NCBI GenBank assembly: GCA_964565705.1 | Contig: CAZMGD010000070.1 | Coordinates: 1-21,748 of the forward strand | DNA from: CAZMGD01 sp964565705 | GTDB lineage: Bacteria; Actinomycetota; Acidimicrobiia; Acidimicrobiales; Ilumatobacteraceae | DNA: 21,748 nucleotides | Reading direction: 5' to 3' | Part shown: positions 9,377-16,356 of the stretch, one piece after another | Layout: every line of letters begins with the position of its first letter | Numbering within the stretch: position 1 is the stretch's first letter | Position numbers and translations under genes: made by a program | Notes under the pieces: model-generated | The model's database searches: none | Told to the model about the DNA's origin: nothing | The model's input: only the letters and a program-made list of their open reading frames with translations

Positions 9377-9864
9377 GCTCCGAAGGCGCCTCGCGGGTGT
9401 TGGTCGCGCTGCGCGTCGCCGTCCCCGCGTCGCGTGCATTCTCGACGTTCACCGAGGGGATCGCCGAGTGGTGGCAGCCCAACGGGCTGTTCCAGTTCAG
9501 CGACGACCGCACCGGAACCCTGGCCTTCGAGCCCGGCCCGGACGGCAGGCTCGTCGAGCACTACGGCGACGGCACGTCGTTCGTCGTCGGCCACATCCGC
9601 GTCTGGGAACCCCCGCGCCGACTCGTGCTCTCCTGGCGCCACGCCGACTTCGCCCCCGGCCAGGAGACCGAGCTGCACGTGCGCTTCGACGAGATCGGCA
9701 GCCAGACGCGCGTGACCGTCGAGCACTTCGGTTGGGACGCGTTCGCCCCCGAGCACACGGCGCGGCACGGCATGCCGCTGCCGAGGTTCCAGCTCCGGTT
9801 CGCCGAGTGGTGGCAAACGCTCCTGCAGCGCTGTGCCGACGCCGCCCGCTCGCCGGAGCCCTGA
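9373..9864 (+). CDS. AHSA1/SRPBCC-domain protein
   Basis: A 163-aa helix-grip protein of the AHSA1 branch of SRPBCC. It begins with the strand RVLVALRVAVPASRAFSTFTEGIAEWW and ends with the long C-terminal helix FQLRFAEWWQTLLQRCADA. The middle carries EPPRRLVLSWRH and ETELHVRF, the usual beta-sheet stretches. Such proteins bind hydrophobic ligands in a deep cavity and commonly sit next to ArsR regulators, where the ligand may be linked to the regulatory signal (inference). The GTG start at 9373 overlaps the ArsR stop by 4 bp. A long perfect palindrome begins 2 nt after its TGA. No enzyme motif is visible. Confidence 0.88.
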   Translation: MSSEGASRVLVALRVAVPASRAFSTFTEGIAEWWQPNGLFQFSDDRTGTLAFEPGPDGRLVEHYGDGTSFVVGHIRVWEPPRRLVLSWRHADFAPGQETELHVRFDEIGSQTRVTVEHFGWDAFAPEHTARHGMPLPRFQLRFAEWWQTLLQRCADAARSPEP

Positions 9865-9866
9865 GA

Positions 9867-9912
9867 TCTCGGTCGGTTTCTGGTCGCCCTGGCGACCAGA
9901 AACCGACCGAGA
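9867..9912. terminator. Long perfect palindrome, copy 2, between convergent genes
   Basis: Arms 9867-9888 and 9891-9912 are perfect 22-nt reverse complements with only CT between them. A 21-nt arm core is shared with the copy at 3834-3881. It starts 2 nt after the AHSA1 stop and ends 10 nt before the stop of the minus-strand gene, an ideal position for bidirectional termination. No T-tract is present. Confidence 0.85.
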
Positions 9913-9922
9913 AACCTGGGCG

Positions 9923-10648
9923 TCAGCTCGGGACGAGTGCTCCGACCGCGGCGTCGAGCGCGGCGACGTCGGCCGGAGGCAGCGCGGCGTAGATCCTGGC
10001 CATCCGCTCCGATGTCGCCGATTGGGCCACAGCGAGCCGCTCCTCGAACGGCTCGGGATCGGGCCACGGTTCGGGCCAGCCGTGGAGCTTGGCGCCGAAC
10101 TCGCCCTGCGTCGCCATCTCCGCCTCGAGCCCCCCGAGGCCGGCCACCGCGACCGACTGCACGTGCACGTCGCCACGCAGTTCGCGCAGCGTCATCATCA
10201 CGATCGCCGCCGCGCCCTGCGCGTCCTCGGGAACGGGCATCTCCCGCCAGCCGGCGAACAGGGGCATGCCCAATGCCTCCACGCCGTCCAGCACGGTCCG
10301 GCCGATGCGCGTGACGACGGCGGCCGGTTCGGCCTGCCACCGCTCGCGGGCGGCAGCGGACATCCCGTCGGCGTAGATCGTGGCGATCGCCGGCGCCGAT
10401 GCCGTCTGCCCGACCTTCGACCAGGCGCTGCGAACCATGTCCGGGCAGAAGAACGCGAACGCCGAGATGACCTGCGTCGCGGTGACGTCGCCCATCACGC
10501 CCGCACGGCCGGCGGCGTACAGCAGCACCACGTCGTCGATGCCGCGCTCGGCGCCGACCTGCAACGTGATCGGATCGAAGAACAGCGATGCGCCCAACCG
10601 GTTGATCCGGTAGTCCATCCGGTCGATGTTGACGGGCTCCCCTGACAT
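9923..10648 (-). CDS. SCO6745/EvbL-like helical protein of unknown function
   Basis: A 241-aa, mostly helical, Ala-rich soluble protein. The opening around INRLGASLFFDPITLQVGAERGID and the later GRAGVMGDVTATQVISAFAFFCPDMV recall the actinobacterial SCO6745/EvbL-like family, whose role is not well established. I recognise no catalytic motif. Start ATG 10648 is preceded by TACGTT with a 6-nt spacer (GCCGCC) and no Shine-Dalgarno sequence, the leaderless pattern seen at several other genes here. An internal ATG at 10618 is a less likely alternative. It is monocistronic, with a hairpin upstream (end of the anchor-L gene) and the copy-2 palindrome just past its stop. Family assignment is from memory of the N-terminal pattern, so confidence in the name is lower than in the gene. 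Confidence 0.7.
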   Translation of the reverse strand: MSGEPVNIDRMDYRINRLGASLFFDPITLQVGAERGIDDVVLLYAAGRAGVMGDVTATQVISAFAFFCPDMVRSAWSKVGQTASAPAIATIYADGMSAAARERWQAEPAAVVTRIGRTVLDGVEALGMPLFAGWREMPVPEDAQGAAAIVMMTLRELRGDVHVQSVAVAGLGGLEAEMATQGEFGAKLHGWPEPWPDPEPFEERLAVAQSATSERMARIYAALPPADVAALDAAVGALVPS

Positions 10649-10654
10649 GGCGGC

Positions 10655-10660
10655 AACGTA
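10655..10660 (-). promoter_or_regulatory. -10 hexamer TACGTT, leaderless start of SCO6745-like gene
   Basis: Read on the minus strand, TACGTT-GCCGCC-ATG places the -10 hexamer 6 nt from the start codon, leaving no room for a 5' leader. The same spacer sequence and spacing occur before moaE. Confidence 0.55.
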
Positions 10661-10672
10661 GCCGGTACGCGC

Positions 10673-10704
10673 CGAGGGAGGGACCCGTTCGGGCCCCTCC
10701 CTCG
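10673..10704 (-). terminator. Hairpin downstream of anchor-L gene
   Basis: CGAGGGAGGG pairs with CCCTCCCTCG, then one A-C mismatch, then CCC/GGG closing a GTTC loop, for 13 pairs in total. It lies about 31 nt past the anchor-L stop and ahead of the next minus-strand gene. A small GACGT-CACG-ACGTC dyad (10708-10721) sits between stop and hairpin. Confidence 0.65.
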
Positions 10705-10735
10705 TGCGACGTCACGACGTCAGCGGTTCAACCCA

Positions 10736-12607
10736 TCAGCCGAACCACCCGGCGACGTCGACGATGACGTGGGTCTCGGCGTAGCTGTAGATCTTCACCC
10801 GTCCGTCGGGCGAGACACCGGACACGACGACGTTCGGGATCGACTGCCCGGCGACGTAGTTGACGTTCGACGACGGCGGCTGGCCGACGTTGGCCGGGAA
10901 CACCGTCAGATAGCCGCTGCCCTGGGCGTCGGTGGCCGTGATGTTCAGCACCACCGCCGTCGCCGTCGACGGCACGCCGCCGATGTCGGTCACCTTGACC
11001 TCGATCGTGCCCCCGGCCGGGATGCGCGCACCCTTCTGGCGGGTGTCGATCAGGCGCTTCGGCTTGACCGGCTTGAACAGCTCGGCGTTGCTCGCCGCCG
11101 AGTAGTAGCCGAACACGTCGGCGATCACGTGGGCGCTGGTGTCGAGGTACACGCTGACCGCCCCGTTGTCACCGATCGGCGCGAACACGACGTTCGGGCG
11201 GGTCTCCCCGGCGAGCACGTTCACGTTCGACGTGGCGGGCACCGGCGCGCCGGCGGCGTAGGCGGCGGCCCAGCCTGCTTCGGCGGGCTGATCGAGCGTC
11301 AGGTTCAGGGCGACGGACTTGGCGTCAGCAGGCACGCCGTACAGACCGGCGACCTGGAACGTGACGGTGCTGCCCTTGGCCGGCTTGCTCCCGCTGTTGC
11401 GGGTGTCGATCACACGGTCGGGGGTGACCGGGATGAAGCCGTTCGCCGCAGTGGTGCTGAAGTAGCCGAACACGTCGACGATCACATTGGTGGTCTGATC
11501 GCTGTAGACCTTGATCGCCCCGTCGGTGCCGAGCTTGGCGACGACGAGGTTCGGATCGGCTCCACCCGCTCGGTAGTTCACGTTCGACGCGGTCGGTAGC
11601 GGCTCGGTGCTCGGGTACACGGTGAGGAAGCCCGGCGCCGCGGCGTCGGCGGCGGTGACGTTCAGCGCCACCGACACGGCGTCGGCCGGCACGCCGTACA
11701 GACCGGCCATCGGGATCGTGATCGACTGGCCGCCCGGCAGCACCGCGGTGGCCACGACGTTGCCAGAGGCGCGGCTGTCATAGGCACGCTGCGGCTGGGC
11801 CAGCGGTGAGTACCTGGTCTTCGGCGTCGAGGTGACGCCCGACGACTCGAGGAACACCGCGGAGTCGAGGATGTAGTCCGACGTGTCGGCGATCGCCAGG
11901 CGGAGGGTGTTGTCGACACCGGGGGTCACGGTCGCGGCGCACGTCAACACCTGGGTGAAGCCGTCGAACTGCGTATCGAACGCGTCCTCGGTGTTGTCGA
12001 TGAAGATCTGCTCGTTCTTGTGATCGTTGATCGTGTTGACCGTCACCGGCTCGGGCGTGCCCGTCGTGCTGGCGACGGTCGCGCAGTTCGCGCCGTTGAC
12101 CTGGAACGCGAACACGTCGTTGAAGCTGGAGTCCACCCACTCGAGGTACTCCTCCGACGCGAACACGTAGTTGATCTCGAGCTCGGTCGTGATCGGCTTG
12201 AACGTCATCTCCAGGACGGCTGCGTCCCTGGTCGTGCGGGGGGCGACCAGCGTGTTCAGATACGCGTCACCAACACCGCCGTAGCTCTGGCCCGAATTGC
12301 TCCGGTCGTTCGGCCCCTTGGCATCGGCGATGTTGCCGCTCGACAGGATCACCCCGTCGCTGATCCCGATCGCGTCGGACACGCCCGGACCGGCGAACAG
12401 GCCGCCCTGGTTGGGGTTGCCCGTGAACGTCGCGCTGACCACCTCGACCCCGGGCCCGGCGATCTCTTGCGCCATCGCCATCGCGGTGGCACCTGGCGTC
12501 AGGCTCCAGGTCGCGGCGTGGACGGGCGGTGCCGACGTTCCCAGCGTGGCGAGCCCGGTCCCTGTGACTGCAGCGACCAAGCCGAAGCGCGCGAAGCGAT
12601 GTCTCAT
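10736..12607 (-). CDS. Secreted choice-of-anchor-L protein with three C-terminal repeat modules
   Basis: A 623-aa exported protein. A Sec signal peptide (about 1-31, RHRF..., hydrophobic core, cleavage near PPVHA-ATW) precedes a choice-of-anchor-L domain (about 36-260). That domain contains GISDGVILSSG, NYVFASEEYLEW, FNDVFAF and ILDSAVFLES. Three tandem modules of about 108-114 residues follow (about 272-384, 396-503, 516-623). Each starts with a Y/I-D-(S/T)-R motif and ends in VIVDVFGYFS-like strands. Each repeats the pattern G-G-V-P-x-x-A-x-x-V-x-L-N, S-N-V-N and N-V-V-(F/V). No sortase motif or C-terminal membrane helix is visible, so it is probably released or held non-covalently. ATG 12607 is chosen for the adjacent signal peptide and a strong AAGGGAGA Shine-Dalgarno site 6 nt upstream. 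Likely a surface or adhesion role (inference). Confidence 0.88.
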   Translation of the reverse strand: MRHRFARFGLVAAVTGTGLATLGTSAPPVHAATWSLTPGATAMAMAQEIAGPGVEVVSATFTGNPNQGGLFAGPGVSDAIGISDGVILSSGNIADAKGPNDRSNSGQSYGGVGDAYLNTLVAPRTTRDAAVLEMTFKPITTELEINYVFASEEYLEWVDSSFNDVFAFQVNGANCATVASTTGTPEPVTVNTINDHKNEQIFIDNTEDAFDTQFDGFTQVLTCAATVTPGVDNTLRLAIADTSDYILDSAVFLESSGVTSTPKTRYSPLAQPQRAYDSRASGNVVATAVLPGGQSITIPMAGLYGVPADAVSVALNVTAADAAAPGFLTVYPSTEPLPTASNVNYRAGGADPNLVVAKLGTDGAIKVYSDQTTNVIVDVFGYFSTTAANGFIPVTPDRVIDTRNSGSKPAKGSTVTFQVAGLYGVPADAKSVALNLTLDQPAEAGWAAAYAAGAPVPATSNVNVLAGETRPNVVFAPIGDNGAVSVYLDTSAHVIADVFGYYSAASNAELFKPVKPKRLIDTRQKGARIPAGGTIEVKVTDIGGVPSTATAVVLNITATDAQGSGYLTVFPANVGQPPSSNVNYVAGQSIPNVVVSGVSPDGRVKIYSYAETHVIVDVAGWFG

Positions 12608-12613
12608 GACGTG

Positions 12614-12621
12614 TCTCCCTT
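12614..12621 (-). promoter_or_regulatory. Strong Shine-Dalgarno site of anchor-L gene
   Basis: AAGGGAGA on the minus strand, 6 nt before ATG 12607. It fixes the start over an upstream in-frame codon at 12664. It is one of the two clear ribosome-binding sites in the window, so this transcript has a true 5' leader. Confidence 0.75.
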
Positions 12622-12638
12622 GTGACGGCATTGACGAT

Positions 12639-12655
12639 CCGCACTGCCCGTGCGG
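12639..12655. promoter_or_regulatory. 17-bp dyad in leader of anchor-L gene
   Basis: CCGCAC-TGCCC-GTGCGG is a perfect 6-bp-arm dyad 32 nt upstream of ATG 12607. It lies in the 155-bp divergent spacer shared with the thioesterase gene. It could be an operator or a small leader hairpin. An AT-rich stretch at about 12688-12722 in the same spacer may hold the promoters, but I cannot assign hexamers with confidence. Confidence 0.4.
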
Positions 12656-12762
12656 TACGACCACAGACGCCCCAGTCGTCCGCTGGTTACAAACTTACTC
12701 CCTGAGAAAAGCTTGATGATTTGCCGGGTGTGCGTTCGCGCCCATCTGCCAACATGGCGTCG

Positions 12763-13620
12763 ATGCCGACTGCGCTCGACGACCTCATGCACCTGCTCGA
12801 TCTGGAGGTGATCGAGGTCAACATCTTCCGCGGTCGCTCACCGGCCGAAGACCGCCAGCGCGTGTTCGGTGGCCAGGTGGCGGGCCAGGCGCTCGTCGCC
12901 GCGGCGCGCACCGTCGACGATCGGGATCGTCGGGTGCACTCGCTCCACGCGTACTTCCTGCGGCCCGGTGATCCCGGCGTGCCGATCCTCTACGAGGTCG
13001 ACCGGATCCGCGACGGCAAGAGCTTCACCACGCGCCGGGTGGTCGCCATCCAGCACGGTCAAGCGATCTTCAACCTCCAGGCCAGCTTCCACATCCCCGA
13101 GCCGGGCTTCGACCACCAGGTCCCGATGCCTGACGTGCCGCTGCCCGACACCCTGCCGGACTTCAAGACGCGGATGGCGCCGCACCGGGAGTTGATCGGC
13201 GACTGGTACGACCGGCCGCGGCCGATCGACCTCCGCTACGTGGAAGGTGACCCGCTGGAGCGTGCGGGCCGCGAGCACAGCGTGCAGCAGCGCGTCTGGT
13301 TGCGTGCGGATGGTCGCCTCGCCGACGACCCGACGCTGCACGCCTGCGTCGTCACCTACGCGTCGGACATGACGCTGCTCGACACCGCGCTTCTGCCCCA
13401 CGGCCTGTCCTTCGGCGACACCTCGGTGCAGATGGCCAGCCTCGACCACGCGATGTGGTTCCATCGGCCGTTCCGAGCCGACGAGTGGCTGCTGTACGAC
13501 CAGATCACACCGACCACCGCGTCGGCGCGAGGGTTCGCGGCGGGCAGCATCTTCACGGTCAACGGTGATCTGGCCATCTCGGTCGTGCAGGAGGGCATGA
13601 TCCGTCGAGCACGGACGTGA
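12763..13620 (+). CDS. tesB: Acyl-CoA thioesterase II
   Basis: A double-hotdog acyl-CoA thioesterase that hydrolyses medium- to long-chain acyl-CoA to free acid and CoA in the cytoplasm. With start ATG 12763 it is 285 aa, matching E. coli TesB (286 aa) in length and register (MPTALDDLMHLLDLEVIEVNIFRG). Catalytic positions equivalent to E. coli D204, T228 and Q278 can be read as D202 (YASDMTLL), S226 (MASLDHAMWFHR) and Q276 (VVQEGMIRR). The Thr-to-Ser change is conservative. ATG 12754 and TTG 12721 are in-frame alternatives. CAACAT lies 7 nt before 12763 and could be a leaderless -10. Its stop overlaps the next gene by 4 bp. Confidence 0.93.
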   Translation: MPTALDDLMHLLDLEVIEVNIFRGRSPAEDRQRVFGGQVAGQALVAAARTVDDRDRRVHSLHAYFLRPGDPGVPILYEVDRIRDGKSFTTRRVVAIQHGQAIFNLQASFHIPEPGFDHQVPMPDVPLPDTLPDFKTRMAPHRELIGDWYDRPRPIDLRYVEGDPLERAGREHSVQQRVWLRADGRLADDPTLHACVVTYASDMTLLDTALLPHGLSFGDTSVQMASLDHAMWFHRPFRADEWLLYDQITPTTASARGFAAGSIFTVNGDLAISVVQEGMIRRART

Positions 13621-14954
13621 GGGCTCGAGCGGCGCTCGTCGCGCTCCTGGTGCTCGCCGCGGCCTGCAGCGACGACGGTGACGACACCGGCGGCACCGGC
13701 GGCACCGGCGGTACGGCGGCGGTCGAGACCTCGGCGGCGGCGACGGGGCCGGCGACGACCGCCGACGTCGCACCGCCCACGAGCGGCAGCGCGCCCTCCA
13801 CCGGGGCGACGGCGGTAACCGCCGCGCCCACCACACCGGGCGCGACGACCTCGCCCCCCACCACGGCCAGCCGGTTCACGGCCGGCGACGCGGTGCTCGG
13901 CGACCCCGTCGTCGAGGCGGGCGCGCCGACCAACCTGGTGGCGCGCCCCGGATCCGACACCTTCTACATCACCGGTCGCGGCGGGATGATCTGGACCTGG
14001 CTGCCGGGCGCTGACCTGGCCGAGGCACTCGACATGCGGGCCATCACCGAGGGCGGTGGGGAGCAGGGACTGCTCGGGCTCACGTTCTCCCTCGACGGTG
14101 CGATGGCCTACGTCGACTACACCGGCGCCGACGACGGCGGCAACACGCACGTCGACGAGTACGCCGTCGCCCCCGACGGCACGATCGACCCGTCCTCGCG
14201 GCGCGAGCTGCTCGTGATCGAGCAGCCGTTCACCAACCACAACGGTGGGCAGCTCGCCGTCGGGCCGGACGGGATGCTGTACATCGGCATGGGCGACGGC
14301 GGCGCCGCCGGCGACCCCGACCGCCGCGCCCTCGACCTCGGCGACCTGCTCGGCAAGATCCTGCGCATCGACCCGAGCGGTGACCCGTACACCGTGCCGG
14401 CGGACAACCCCTTCGTCGACCGAGACGGCGCCCGTCCCGAGGTCTGGACCTACGGCCTGCGCAACCCGTGGCGGTTCTCGTTCGATCCGGCGACCGGCGA
14501 CTTGTGGATCGCCGACGTCGGGCAGGGCAGCCTGGAGGAGATCGACCTGGCCCCGGCGACCGCAGGGCGCGACGCCGGCAAGGCCACCAACTTCGGCTGG
14601 AGCGCGTTCGAGGGCACCGAGCGCTACAACGACGACCAGGACCCCGGCGGCGCGGTCCCGCCGATCTACGAGTACTCCCACGACGAGGGCTGCTCGGTGT
14701 CGGGTGGCGAGGTGTACCGCGGCACGGCGATCCCGTCGCTGGTCGGCTGGTACGTGTTCGCCGACTACTGCGCCGGCACGGTGTGGGCGCTCGAGGTCGT
14801 CCGCGCCACCGACGCCACCGACGCCACCGCGTCGGCCGGCGAACGGATCGAGATCGGCTCGGCGAGCGACGTGTCGGCGGTCGAGGTCGGGCCCGACGGC
14901 GAGCTGTACGTCGTCTCCCTCAGCGGCGAGATCGTCCCGATCGTGCCGGGTTGA
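13617..14954 (+). CDS. PQQ-dependent sugar dehydrogenase family (GSDH) lipoprotein
   Basis: A 445-aa exported protein with a soluble glucose/sorbosone dehydrogenase-type beta-propeller. A short signal ending VLAAAC suggests lipidation at Cys17. Residues about 18-87 form a Gly/Thr/Ala/Pro linker that includes repeated GGTGGTGG. The propeller follows from about 95. It carries EGGGEQGLLGLTF, the catalytic His motif NHNGGQLAVGPDGMLYIGMGDGG (H208) and YGLRNPWRFSFDP (about 279-291). Near the C-terminus is SGGEVYRG, with a Cys pair (DEGCS and DYCAG) that could form a disulfide. The family oxidises sugars with PQQ, but many homologues have no demonstrated activity. GTG 13617 overlaps the tesB stop by 4 bp, an odd functional pairing. 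It converges on the RNB gene with a 3-bp gap. Confidence 0.88.
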   Translation: MRARAALVALLVLAAACSDDGDDTGGTGGTGGTAAVETSAAATGPATTADVAPPTSGSAPSTGATAVTAAPTTPGATTSPPTTASRFTAGDAVLGDPVVEAGAPTNLVARPGSDTFYITGRGGMIWTWLPGADLAEALDMRAITEGGGEQGLLGLTFSLDGAMAYVDYTGADDGGNTHVDEYAVAPDGTIDPSSRRELLVIEQPFTNHNGGQLAVGPDGMLYIGMGDGGAAGDPDRRALDLGDLLGKILRIDPSGDPYTVPADNPFVDRDGARPEVWTYGLRNPWRFSFDPATGDLWIADVGQGSLEEIDLAPATAGRDAGKATNFGWSAFEGTERYNDDQDPGGAVPPIYEYSHDEGCSVSGGEVYRGTAIPSLVGWYVFADYCAGTVWALEVVRATDATDATASAGERIEIGSASDVSAVEVGPDGELYVVSLSGEIVPIVPG

Positions 14955-14957
14955 CGA

Positions 14958-16337
14958 TCACTCGAAGCGGACGGTGCGCGTCGCCGGATCGGCGTCCACC
15001 AGGCGCACCTCGATCTCGGCGCCCGGATCGAGGCCGGAGCGGGGGGTGCGAGCGACGATCGCCGGATCGGCGATCTGGATGCGCGCGCCACGCTCGTCGA
15101 GATCGGTGACCACCGCGGCGAAGGTCTCGCCCTCGCGGCCGTCGAGTGCGATCGACTCGGCGAGATCGACGACCGCCCGCTCGACCTGACTGCTCCGGGC
15201 CGCCGCTCGATCCATCACCTCCGGGAGCCGGCCACACCCTTCCTCGACCCAGCTGGGGACCGCTTCGGCGTTGACGACGGCGAGCGTCGCTTCGATGACG
15301 TACCGGTCGGCGAGGCGGCGCAGCGGAGCCGTGGCCTGGGCGTAGGTCGCGGCCATCGCCGCGTGCCATGGCGTCACACCGGGTTCGAACCCGGCGTAGG
15401 TCGCGCCGCCGCCGGCCCGCCGCACGGCGAGCAGGAACGCGACGGCCCGCGCATCGCTGGGATCGAGCCGACGCTCGAAGGCACCGAGCGACTCGGCTCG
15501 CGGCCAGTTCAGCCCGAGGGCGTGGGCGGTGAAGCGCAGCCGCTTGACCGCTCGCTCGTCGGGTTCGGGCATCACCCGGAACAGGCCCGTGCCGGCGGCG
15601 AACATCGCGTCGGCGACGGCGAGGTTCGTCGCCAGCGACAGCGCCGAGTTCTGGGTGGCCGCGACCGGCCGCGCGTCGAACACCAGCCGCATCTGGCCGT
15701 CGGCGGCGGTCGTGATCTCCTGCTCGGGGAACTCGACGCGGCTCGCGCCGCGGGCTTCCTCCGCCGCGCCGACCCTCGCCGCGAGCTCGCCGAAGCCATC
15801 GGGGAGCTCCTCGGCGGTCACGGTCTCGTACCCCAGCTTGGCCCGGCTGCGCACGATCGCCCGCCGGGCACGACGCAGTGCCGACGTGCCGTCGGGAGCG
15901 ACGGCGACCTCGAACACGACCGCCGGCCGGGGGCCGACCGGCAGCAGGCTCGCCGCACCCTCGGCCAGCACCGGCGGGTGCAGGCCCGCACGCTGCCCGG
16001 GGAGGTAGACGGTGAGCCCGCGCCGCCACGCCTCGTCGTCGATGGCGTCGCCCGGGCGGACGAACCAGGCGACGTCGGCGATCGCGTAGTGCAGCACCAG
16101 CGCCGACCCGTCACGTTCGATCGCGAACGCCTGGTCGAGGTCGGTGCTCGACGCCGGGTCGAGCGTCACGAACGCCAGCGCGGTGAGATCGACGCGCTCG
16201 TCGTCGAGCGGTCGCGACGCGGCGACGTCCGCGGCAGCGAGCACCTCGGTCGGGAATCGATCCGGAACGTGGAACTGCTGGCGGATCGCGGCCAGACCCG
16301 AGGCGAACACCCCGGCGTCGAGCGCGTGCCCGATCAC
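14958..16337 (-). CDS. Short RNB-domain ribonuclease (RNase II/R family)
   Basis: A 459-aa protein consisting mostly of an RNB exonuclease domain (about 48-345), plus a small S1-like C-terminal beta domain (about 402-459). It lacks the N-terminal cold-shock domains of E. coli RNase II (644 aa) or RNase R. The catalytic loop reads LDPASSTDLDQAF: D60, D66 and D68 match RNase II D201, D207 and D209, while the fourth Asp (D210) is Gln (Q69). From memory, DLDQA is common in actinobacterial RNB proteins, so this may not mean loss of activity. The conserved Arg region is TAPLRRLADRY (335-345). The GTG start at 16337 is 19 bp past the mreB stop, so it is probably the last gene of the moaE-mreB operon. 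No strong ribosome-binding site is visible at that start. Confidence 0.88.
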   Translation of the reverse strand: MIGHALDAGVFASGLAAIRQQFHVPDRFPTEVLAAADVAASRPLDDERVDLTALAFVTLDPASSTDLDQAFAIERDGSALVLHYAIADVAWFVRPGDAIDDEAWRRGLTVYLPGQRAGLHPPVLAEGAASLLPVGPRPAVVFEVAVAPDGTSALRRARRAIVRSRAKLGYETVTAEELPDGFGELAARVGAAEEARGASRVEFPEQEITTAADGQMRLVFDARPVAATQNSALSLATNLAVADAMFAAGTGLFRVMPEPDERAVKRLRFTAHALGLNWPRAESLGAFERRLDPSDARAVAFLLAVRRAGGGATYAGFEPGVTPWHAAMAATYAQATAPLRRLADRYVIEATLAVVNAEAVPSWVEEGCGRLPEVMDRAAARSSQVERAVVDLAESIALDGREGETFAAVVTDLDERGARIQIADPAIVARTPRSGLDPGAEIEVRLVDADPATRTVRFE

Positions 16338-16356
16338 CGGCGCGGTCGGTGGGACC

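Noticed and set aside
12608..12690. Possible riboswitch in the anchor-L leader
   Set aside because: Only one short dyad is present. I recognise no conserved riboswitch core and the leader is short.
13680..13720. GGCACCGGC-type tandem repeats as a regulatory or phase-variable tract
   Set aside because: They are in frame inside the lipoprotein linker and imperfect, best explained as a Gly/Thr linker.
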